From: Rhypophila decipiens
Lineage: Eukaryota; Ascomycota; Sordariomycetes; Sordariales; Naviculisporaceae
Assembly: GCA_033297075.1 (NCBI GenBank)
Contig: MU858217.1
Coordinates: 19,606 to 83,605, forward strand
Direction: 5' to 3'
DNA length: 64,000 nt
The position numbers and the translations under genes were made by a program. Every line of letters begins with the position of its first letter. Position 1 is the first letter of the stretch. The notes under the pieces were generated by a model, which was not told where the DNA came from, did not search any database, and saw only the letters and a program-made list of their open reading frames with translations. This document shows positions 55,775 to 64,000 of the stretch, one piece after another.

Positions 55775-57148
55775 TTAGTGGTAGTGCTCACCTTGCTCAC
55801 CAAGGATAGCCTCATAGTTGGCCATGGCCTCGGCAAAATCAACATCGATCTCGGCGAGCTGCTCGGTGAAGCCGACAGTTGTCTCAATATCAGGGTAGGA
55901 AATCTCAGGCTGAATAGGAGTCACTGGACTCTCCTCAGAGTCATCACGCTCATGATCGTCAAGTGCCAGGTGGGACATATCCTCAACTAGCGCGGTATGC
56001 TCGTGAGCAATGTCTTGCATGGAATCAATATAGACCACCCGGCGGGGGATCTGGGCATAACGCTCTTGAACATCCTTCATCTCGGAGGGATCGTAGAAAC
56101 CGGTAAAGCGTTGAACAAAGGAGAGGTCAAGGGGGACTACCTCCTCAACCGGTGTAGCTGCGGGAGTGGATGGGACAGTGGGGAGGATGGCGCTGGGAGA
56201 GAGGATATCAGCAAGATCAATGTCAATGTCAAGATCCATGGGAATATTCTCAGACTCGGTAGTAACCTTAGCGCCTGGGATGACCCCCACAGGGAGAGCC
56301 TCTTGCACGTCCGACTGGACAACACGCCTAGGCTTGGCCCAGTGCTTGGATCCAAAAGGACGGCCAGCCTTCTTCTCGCCACGAAGCGTCTTGGGGCCAA
56401 CTCGCTTGATTAGCTCGGGACAGTCCGCAAAGGCCTCGACACGGTTCTTCTCATCGATAACGGAAAGTTCCTTGTAGTACTCACGGATAGACTCATCCTC
56501 GAGCTTCCAGCCTTGAGCAGCAATCGTTGAGTTGTGGTTTATTTTGCGGTCTTTTTTCATCAGACCGAAGTTGAGCATCTTTTGGACCTCCTTGATTCGG
56601 GCGTGGTAGGCCATTCTGTAAAGAAAGAAGCCGTTGAGACCCTTGCCGGCTGTATCGGGCTTGGCGCGTCGTTCCTCTTGGCGCACCGAGGCTGGCCGGT
56701 TGACGTAGGGGAGCATGTCGTTTAGCGGGATATGGGCCACTCGTGGGTCCTTGGATGGTGGGACCGTGACGAGGACAGGGCCGGCCTGGACAGATGCCTT
56801 GGGGGTAGGTCGTGCGCGGGTGGGAAGAGCACGCGGCTTGGATGGCTGTGGCTGCTTCTTCTTTGTCTGGCGCTTGGGAGGAGTGTAGATTTCCGAGTCG
56901 GATTCGATCTCAGATTCGGAGCTCTCGCTATCCACACGGACAACGATGGCGTCCTCGGCTTCGTCACTCTCTTCGTCGTCGGCAATGGCCTCCATAGCCG
57001 TGCGGAGCTGCTCGCGTAGCTTGCGCATCTCGGCCTTGATGGTCCGACGGGACTTTTTCTGTTTAGGGGCCGGTGCGGCTCGGGCGGACCGGACGGTCAG
57101 GGACTGAGCCTGCCCAGTCTTGCGGCCGGATCTAGTTGTAATAGGCAT
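55775..57148 (-). CDS. Nuclear protein with HMG-box-like domain
   Basis: A single-exon 457-residue protein. The start is ATG 57148 (MPITTRSGRKTG); the longer frame upstream lacks a better ATG context and crosses splice-like signals. Order: basic N-terminus with KKSRR (30-35) and a short coiled coil (33-55), an acidic Ser/Glu stretch (57-90), a Lys/Pro-rich linker with KRQTKKK (nuclear localisation signal-like), then at 171-240 a segment LNGFFLYRMAYHARIKEVQK..HNSTIAAQGWKLEDESIREYYKELSVIDEKNR that follows the HMG-box spacing N-x-F-x-x-Y-R .. I..x-G-x-x-W-x-x-E..Y..L...E-K. The remainder is acidic, with no domain seen. The quoted segment is given in pieces. A DNA-binding role is inferred. It is not a typical MAT1-2-1 protein, and no mating-locus neighbours are present. 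Confidence 0.68.
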   Translation of the reverse strand: MPITTRSGRKTGQAQSLTVRSARAAPAPKQKKSRRTIKAEMRKLREQLRTAMEAIADDEESDEAEDAIVVRVDSESSESEIESDSEIYTPPKRQTKKKQPQPSKPRALPTRARPTPKASVQAGPVLVTVPPSKDPRVAHIPLNDMLPYVNRPASVRQEERRAKPDTAGKGLNGFFLYRMAYHARIKEVQKMLNFGLMKKDRKINHNSTIAAQGWKLEDESIREYYKELSVIDEKNRVEAFADCPELIKRVGPKTLRGEKKAGRPFGSKHWAKPRRVVQSDVQEALPVGVIPGAKVTTESENIPMDLDIDIDLADILSPSAILPTVPSTPAATPVEEVVPLDLSFVQRFTGFYDPSEMKDVQERYAQIPRRVVYIDSMQDIAHEHTALVEDMSHLALDDHERDDSEESPVTPIQPEISYPDIETTVGFTEQLAEIDVDFAEAMANYEAILGEQGEHYH

Positions 57149-57557
57149 TTTGATGCTTGGTAAAACTCGAACTAAATGTGTTGTTAGAAACAGTGGAAGT
57201 AAAATGTACTCACTAGATAACCTGTATCTCTGAAGTCGGGCTTTCGGTTGTTTTAGTGTATGTTTTTGTGTATGACTTTGTATGTCGATATGGAGAGATT
57301 GGATGAGCATGGAGCCGGTAGGGTCATCCTTTTTGTACTCCGATGGGAGATTTAGGACAACGTCGACGACAACAAAGGAACAGAGAATACAAAGGCGTTG
57401 ATCCCGACTTCATAATTCCATTGTGGACTCGACAATGCGATTGAGCCTTCGGCTTGACCCGCCAGTCTCTTTGATGTCTTGAAAAACAATAGGGATGGGA
57501 CAAGGACAAAGAAACCATCATAGTTGTTTTTTATGCCACATGTCCGTACTGAAGCCT
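57149..57557. other. 5' flank of the HMG-box-like gene
   Basis: About 0.4 kb with a possible leader intron near 57160-57215 (gtaaaactcgaac just after the start region on the minus strand). No other gene. Confidence 0.4.
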
Positions 57558-57565
57558 TTTGCTTA
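57558..57565 (+). repeat. Left 8-bp target-site duplication
   Basis: TTTGCTTA directly abuts the left terminus of the transposon and is repeated at 58214-58221. Confidence 0.85.
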
Positions 57566-58213
57566 GGGTAATACTAGGGGTACCCATGTATTTTACTGCG
57601 GGCACCCACTGTCCAGTCTGACAGCTGCAATGGGCACGGGCAATACAACATGGTCTTTTTACCTGTAAATTCCGTATAAGCATGGGTGCCGCCCATGCAA
57701 GCCCTCCAACCAAGCCACGCCGGCCAAACTTAACGTACGTTGTGATCAATCTTTCAACATGACGATATATTTCCTGGTGTTGTGGCCACTTTCGACTGGC
57801 CCCAACAGCCATTACCGCCTCAGACCCTAGATTACTGGTTTTTGGGGGGTTTCGGCCCGAAATATCGATAGTATACTTAGCTCAGATCGATCATTTTACT
57901 GCTTTTCTCCTTGACTTGGCTTGGCTAATTGAGTTGAAAAAAGAAAAAAAAGACGTGATTGTAATCTGGATCGAACTCACGGCATTGAAAAAAACTCAAC
58001 ACTCCACTGAAATATCTTAGCGTTGAAGGAAGATTCCCCATGGCAGTTGATCGACCAGTTGATGGTTGACGTGGCTGCATGCATGGTGCGATACCCCGGA
58101 AAACGGTGTTTTGTATGCTTATAGGGCTCTTTTTCAGGCCAACTGCCATGGCACTGCCAGACTTACCAAGTGGGTGCCCGCAGTAAAATACGTGGGTGCC
58201 CCTAGTATTACCC
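57566..58213. mobile_element. Non-autonomous DNA transposon (MITE), hAT-like
   Basis: A 648-bp element with terminal inverted repeats of at least 45 bp. The left end reads GGGTAATACTAGGGG..., and the reverse complement of the right end is the same with two C/T differences in 45 positions; weaker similarity continues about 20 nt inward. The flanks carry the identical 8-bp duplication TTTGCTTA, the size typical of hAT (and P) superfamily insertions. No transposase frame is present inside; the small ORFs are shadows. The near-identical termini and perfect target duplication indicate a fairly recent insertion between the HMG-box-like gene and the GH31 gene. Confidence 0.88.
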
Positions 58214-58221
58214 TTTGCTTA
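58214..58221 (+). repeat. Right 8-bp target-site duplication
   Basis: TTTGCTTA follows the right terminus, identical to 57558-57565. Confidence 0.85.
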
Positions 58222-58853
58222 ACTGATTTTGCGTGCTATTTTGGGCGACGGCGTTACTGGAGGTAAAAACTGGCGACAAATAACAATGGCCGTTATGTTT
58301 ACAACAAATTGACGAATGGAAACCAAAGTAGGTAATCGTTTAGTGTCTCAGGCCGATGTTTTACTCAAATGGCTCTGCTCGGGAATGGGCTTGTGCGATT
58401 CTCTCGGCAGATAGTGCAGCCTGCTGGGATCATCTCAGGAAGGTGCTGTTCCGGGACCGCGGCTAGACGCCGAGACCGTTACATAACATATACAAGTTCC
58501 GGTGTGGTGGAACGCAAACACGAACAGCATCCTAGTGATGGCATCCCAGACGTTGAATCCTTTTTCAGACCCTGCAGGTTCTCCAAAGTGCGTATCTTGA
58601 TCCTCTTAGCCGCAAGAGAGATATGCAATGTTGTGCTCGTGCGTTGTGTAAGACATCACTACAGCCTAACATCGTCATGAACCCCACAATTCTTTTTCCG
58701 CCGAGCCGTTTCCCCGCTTCAACAACTCGACCCTTTTTTATATCCTCCGGTCTCCTTCCTTTTCTCTTACTATTTTTTCCCATAGACTAACAAGCCGATT
58801 GTTTGATGCCCCATTTATGTAGCAGGAACCTTCCCAAGAAGCCCAACGTTAAC
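58222..58853. other. Promoter region of the GH31 gene
   Basis: About 0.63 kb. The last 100 nt are CT-rich (cctttttt, ctccttccttttctc), the usual fungal leader composition. The transposon thus lies roughly 640 nt upstream of the start and may affect expression. Confidence 0.45.
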
Positions 58854-61772
58854 ATGCCAATAACAGAGCGACCCCTCACCCACCTCGTCATCCCCGACGG
58901 GGTCAACCTCAACGCAGGAGATCAGATAGAATCTTTCCAACTCGTCTCCGGCCCCGAGACCCTCTTCCCATGCTTTACATGGACCTTGGAATTTCCATTT
59001 CCACATGTCTATCGCATCGTTCTCGCCGGCCCGGAAAGGCCTCGACCTCCTCATGACAACGCAAACGCTCCCAGCACCTTTTGCAAATTCGAACTGGTCT
59101 CCTTCGACAAGGATACCTGCCGCGCTATGTTTGCCTTCCCTTACCCAACCGGACAGTCCCTCGATACCAGCGGCCTAGACAATGACACCCGTCTCGAACT
59201 GCGCCTCTTCTGGAAGTACCAACTCTTCACCGAAGTCTGGGAAAGGCGAGGACGAGGAACCACTGAAACCGTCACCCCTGTCATCCGTGATCTCGGGGCC
59301 AGACCTTACGCCTTGACCGAACATGGAATCATCCGGCACTGGCGACTCGATCGATCTCGGGTCCATCTCGGTCTGGGCGAAAAAGCCGCGCCAATTGACC
59401 TCACCGGCCGTCGATTCATCATGCACGCGGCAGATTCAGCATTCTACGATGCGCACAAAACCGACCCGCTGTACAAGCATACTCCCTTCTTGATCTCGAC
59501 TTCTCCCCCTGACACAAGTGGTTTTCAAGGCTCCACATATGCGATATTCCATCCCACAAATAGCGTAGCCACCTGGGACGTGGGCGCATCCATCGACTAC
59601 CCCAGCGGCGGTCTAAGCAAACAATACATCCAAGACTGGGGCGGGCTCGAGGAATGGGTCATGATTGGAAATGGCGTTGCCGGTGTTGTTAGAACCTTCT
59701 CCGACGTTGCCGGTAAACCACGACTAGTAGGTCGCGACTGGCTCGGCTATCTCGCGTCCACAGTCTTGCTAGCCGACCTCCCCAACGCCCAAGAAGAGCT
59801 CGAAAAATGGCCCGCCTTGTGTGTACAGAACGATATTCCCTGCTCAGCGATGCACCTCTCCTCGGGATACACGCACGACGAAGAGACGGGCGAGCACTTG
59901 GTCTTTTATCTCAACAAGAAACGATACCCTGATTTCAAGCGGATGGTAAGAATTTATCATCAAGCTGGAATGAAGATCTTGCCCAATGTGAAGCCCTACC
60001 TTTTGACGAGGCATCCTGATTATAAGAGATTGGAGGACGGGAAGGGACTGTTCTTTGATCCGTTGACGCAGAAGGCTGGACGGCAGAATTTGAGTAACAA
60101 TGCTGAAGATCGGAATGGAGATGGGAGCTGGGCGGATTTTAGCGCGCCAGAGACAAGAGCCTGGTGGGCGGAGGGCATCAAAGGGCTGATTGAGCTTGGT
60201 GTAGATGGGATATGGGATGATAACAATGAGTTCTTTACGCGGGATGATGAGATACTTGCTGAGAATCACTTTGACTTTGGTCGGCAGGTTTCTTACAACG
60301 ATGGGTCCCGGATCAAGACTGGTATACTGGGGCGCATCACAGGCACTGAGGTAATGAACAAAGGAAGTCATGACCAAATGGAGGAGGCATTTCCGGAGAG
60401 GAGAGTGTTTGTCCTTACTCGCTCTGGAAACCCTGCAACGTTCAAATATGCCGCTTCCACTTGGGCGGGGGATAATTACACCAGCTGGCATAACCTGCGA
60501 GGGTCGCAGCATATCCAGATCAACTCGGGGTTGTCGCTTATGCAGAATACGGGAGCGGATGTGGGTGGATTTGCTGGGCCGAAACCGACGCCCGAGTTGT
60601 TTGTTAGGTGGGTTCAGCTTGGTGTTACGCATTCGAGGTTTTGTATTCATTCTGATGGATCTGGTGGGAAGCTGAACACTCCTTGGATGGTAAGTCTCAT
60701 TTCTCTTTTGTAGTCATCGTGGCTGTTCGTGTTCCTAACATTGACTATGATGATTAGTATCCCGAGATGCTGCCTATCATTCGTCAACATATCAAGTGGC
60801 GGTATTACATTCTTCCCTTCTTGTAAGTCCTTGAAACTTTATTTCCAAGTCTAAACTCATCTCAGACATCAGCACTGACCATCTCATGATAGGAACAATC
60901 TAATGTGGCAATCCCATCTGAGCGCAGCGCCCCCAAACGCGCCCTTATTCTACGGCCCCTTTGCGTCAGATCCAGTCCTCTACACACCCGAAATCATGCG
61001 AGGCTTTGACGCATGGCTCGGTGTAGGCCAGATCCTCGTCGCACCGCAGCTCCACGAGGGCGAACGCGCAAGAAAAGTGTACTTCCCCAGGACATCGCCG
61101 ACTGATCAGGCTTGTTACTTTGATATCAGTGGACAGGTGGATTATCGTTTGTTTGGGTCATCGGCGCAAGAGAGACAGGAGGGAACATCCATGCCGGTGT
61201 TCAGGTCAGGAGAGTGGGCCACTATTCCAACTCCACTGGAGTATGGCGGGATGTTTGCTCGCGAGGGGACTGTCATTCCAGTTGGGAGAGACAAGGCTAC
61301 TCTTACTGCGCTCGATGGGCCCGCAAGACGGTACACTGATGGTGTAGATGCCGAGCTAGATAAAGAGTCTGGTGGTGGTGCAGATGGCCAAGTTGGAGTA
61401 GATGATTGGAGGGGCGTGTTGATTTTCCTGCCTCCGCCTTCGAGTGGGCTGCATAATAAAGTCTACGAGGGTGAGTGGATCGAGGACGATGGAATATCAG
61501 CTGATCCGAGCACGTATCTTGTCAAGATTCGGTATTGGGCTGAGAATATGGATGGCTCGTCGGCGGTTCGTGTTCAGGCCAAGGCGTTTATGACGAAGGA
61601 CGGATTCCAGCCCCTGTGGAGTGGGAGGTTATTTGTTTTTTTACCCGAGGGCGATTGGAGAGGCGTTGTTGGGGCTCAGGCGGGACTGTATCCTAATCAG
61701 AGGGCTGACAGGGCCGGTGTGGGTGCGCAAGTTATGGGGCAGTTTGTTGTGCCAGTTGAGTATGTTCTCTAG
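58854..61772 (+). CDS. Glycoside hydrolase family 31 (alpha-glucosidase-like)
   Basis: A large GH31 enzyme of 926 residues in three exons (58854-60689, 60758-60822, 60893-61772). I chose ATG 58854 (MPITERPLTHL, A at -3); an in-frame ATG at 58806 has T at -3 and would add 16 residues. Order: an N-terminal beta-sandwich (to about 280), the (beta/alpha)8 barrel with GYTHDEETGEHLVFYLNKK, GMKILPNVKPYLL, the nucleophile in GVDGIWDDNNEFF (second Asp, matching the family D-x-N-E site), RVFVLTRSGNPATFKYAAST and the acid/base Asp in WAGDNYTSWHNLRG, then two C-terminal beta domains. There is no signal peptide, so it is intracellular, unlike the secreted starch-degrading members. Substrate could be an alpha-glucoside, alpha-xyloside or a glycosylated metabolite. 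Confidence 0.92.
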
Positions 61773-64000
61773 GCCGAGGTCCGGACACTGGTCACTGCAC
61801 TTTGCATATCAGGAAGGTTCAAAGGATGGACGGGGTACCATCAGCTAAAGAGGTGTATAAGGGACCAGAGGCTTGTTATTTGATAACATACCTACCGAAA
61901 CAGAGGACGATATTACCAAAGCCAAGACGCGAATCTTAGAAGTAAAGGACGAAACGAGAGCTCTATACTCCCGTCTAAGAAACTCTCCTAGAACAGGGTG
62001 ATACCGGATCCACGAAGATGGATCTGCCAGGGCTCTGTTCTACCAGTGTGCGTTGGTCATGAGTGGTGACTGCCACGCTGGCTACGAACACCCGGTGACT
62101 TCTCGACAAAACGGCTCCGCTTTACCATTTTGAAACCCTCATGGGCTGGGGTAGCCTTGTACACCTGTATAAGCAGGGAGTTTTGCCCATCTATTTTGAT
62201 GGGCTCGTTCGTCTTGACCTGTATCAGCTTGATTGTCTCGAGGACAATCTGCTTCCAAACCTCTGTTACAGAAGCTGTCGGCAGAAAACAGACAACCCCC
62301 GAATGGGAAGGTGTCTGGCGGCCCTCGGCCCTCAGAGTACATTGCTGACCTTGCAACCGAAAGCTACATTCAGTTACACATCGGTTACATCTCTCTAGAG
62401 AATTGTCTGCGAAATAACATGTTAGAACAGTCTTCAGCTCACTGAGCTTTTCTCAAAACATCTCAAGCTCTCGTCCATTTTGGCTACGTCTTCAAACACA
62501 CCGAGCCCGTTTAGGTCGGTCCTCGCCAGCTGGCCTACTCAATTGACTGTGAGGTAATCCTTAACTTGACTGTAATAACGTCACTTCAAAATAATTCCAT
62601 GGCATTATTCCCTGGCTAGACTACTATATTTGTCGTCCAGACAATACCTTTGTATATAAGATCCTGCTCAGCGTGACTTGACACGGTGTCTGTATTTGTT
62701 GAGCTTGCTTTTTAGCATGAGCTTTCGGTTCATGATAGGAACAACAACAACAAACAACAAGCCCGTCAACTCGTGCGGTTGGCTGGGCTCGACACGGACG
62801 CAAGGTATGGGGACGAGTACGGCGATATTAATATGTAACTGGTTTATGTTGTTTAATTATTGGGGAGGGGTGTCGCTGTTATTGTGTGCCGTTAGAGAGA
62901 AGTTCTGAATGCGGGGAGCGAGAGAATTGTTGTAGGAAGAAGGACGAATGGAGTTTTTTTTACGGGCGCGGGTATCTCGTCGGAGCTGACGGATTGCTGA
63001 ATGCGGGCCATCGGCGCTTTATGGGAAGTCGTGTGAAAGAGGAATCGCCAAAAGACTTGCTAAGACGAATTGGGAGGATAGACACTCGCAAAAGTACTCC
63101 TTGTAAGCCATTCAGAACATCAGATAGAGCTGATGTCAAAGCCGAAAAGTTCTTTACCTTTTTACATGCCAAAACCACCAGATTTGGATCGAAAGGTGAC
63201 AAGAAGTCATCCCCCAGAGAATGCGAACCCGCCATCGAACCGCAGCTCCCGTCTGGGACAGAACGGCATTCCTGAACCTGCGCCCCAGCAAAGGATTGTT
63301 ATTACATGCAACAACACAACAGATCCGGTTTCCTACAATGTTACTAGGGGCGCATTGGTACTAGACTATGAACTTCTCTTTCTACAATCTCTACCTTTAG
63401 TCCTTCACCTTTTCACATCTTTTGGCAAACTTGTTTCCGGTTCTGAACCGGTTTCGATTCGGTTCTTAATAGGTGCTTGGGTTAGAGTGATGGTTAGCAT
63501 GAGTTCTATTTGTTGTTGGTGTCTACGGTTCCGAGGGCCGCTATCATCGTTGGCCGAGCAGTTGACATTGCAACAGGTTGGTCCAAGAAGGCCGGTTCTT
63601 TGTGATATTGGAGATGGATACGTAGTCGTGCTGCTGAAGGCTGTGTAAATAGGATGTGAAAACCCTATTGTTAGTATTCTGATTGAACGCTGAGAAGGCT
63701 CTTGTCAGCTTGTTGCGATGGAATTGATCAACGCTTTAAAAGAACTAGCAGCGCACATGTCTGATGTTCACGTCATATTTTTACACCCATGTGTGCCGGA
63801 AGGCGAGTGGGGTCAGCTCCTGCAGTTGTTGGCTTGAAGAGTGGCGGGAACATAAAAATGAGTCTATTCGGCTGAAAGTTAATATGGCCGAGGTGGTCAT
63901 CCAATTGAGGCAGCATCCCCGCACGTTGGCTGGTGTTTCACTGCACGTTGATCCATGAACTTCCCCATACATAACCCTAACCCCGCCCAAAAACCGGTAC
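61773..64000. other. Terminal 2.2 kb without a credible gene
   Basis: Plus-strand ORFs 62886-63275 and 63133-63648 overlap and have no motif. A caa-repeat run lies near 62742-62760. A telomere-like AACCCTAACCCC lies at 63973-63984 near the window end. Confidence 0.45.

Noticed and set aside
55775..57148. Mating-type locus (MAT1-2-1)
   Set aside because: The HMG-like segment is divergent and no usual neighbours (APN2, SLA2, COX13) are present.
57940..57990. tRNA B-box-like cgtgagttcgatcc on the minus strand inside the transposon
   Set aside because: No matching A box or cloverleaf; likely chance.
59844..60650. 268-codon minus-strand ORF
   Set aside because: Complement of the GH31 catalytic region.
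62886..63648. Two overlapping plus-strand ORFs near the window end
   Set aside because: Different frames, no motif, signal or splice partners.
1..64000. PKS, NRPS, terpene synthase, CRISPR array or rRNA
   Set aside because: No ketosynthase, adenylation, DDxxD-class-I synthase frame, spaced repeat array or rRNA segment was found on either strand.

Overview
The window is nuclear DNA of a filamentous ascomycete (Pezizomycotina; Sordariomycetes-like is a guess). Genes carry short introns, mostly 50-115 nt, with GTAAGT-type donors and CTAAC/CTGAC branch sites. The protein families are typical of moulds: PTH11-like rhodopsin-fold membrane proteins, LaeA-like methyltransferases, pisatin-demethylase-type P450s, a meroterpenoid-type UbiA prenyltransferase and an allantoate-permease-type MFS carrier. 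Exon models were joined by hand and checked for frame closure.

Left part (1-9 kb): the 3' part of a secreted type-B carboxylesterase, a four-exon seven-helix membrane protein, a glutathione S-transferase and a 472-residue protein of unknown function with a C-terminal membrane segment. Then comes gene-poor, rearranged DNA (about 9-17 kb). It holds protein-like fragments, internal duplications (141-bp and 205-bp periods), shuffled P450 pieces and several short telomere-like (TTAGGG) tracts, some placed exactly at duplication or break junctions.

Middle part (17-33 kb) resembles a small secondary-metabolism or detoxification cluster: a microsomal P450, an unrecognised multi-exon gene, an intronless LaeA-like methyltransferase, a rhodopsin-fold membrane protein, an alpha/beta hydrolase, a UbiA prenyltransferase of the fungal meroterpenoid type, and a 581-residue glycosylated multi-pass membrane protein. 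No polyketide synthase, NRPS or Pyr4-like terpene cyclase is present, so any prenyl acceptor would come from elsewhere. This grouping is inferred from adjacency.

The stretch 33-42.8 kb is mostly relic sequence (a Lys-rich nuclear-protein pseudogene, a G15 tract, a tandem repeat of about 285 bp, small palindromes) around one hypothetical gene at 36.4-38.3 kb. Next is a divergent pair: a soluble, bacterial-style P450 with an unusual I-helix and an MFS transporter, sharing a 541-bp promoter. A gene broken by one in-frame TAG and an extended-SDR reductase follow.

Right part (49-64 kb): a tRNA-Asn, a seven-exon LaeA-like methyltransferase, a secreted thaumatin-like protein, an HMG-box-like nuclear protein, an intact 648-bp non-autonomous DNA transposon (45-bp inverted termini, 8-bp target duplication, hAT-like) and a 926-residue cytosolic GH31 glycosidase. 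The last 2.2 kb shows no credible gene.
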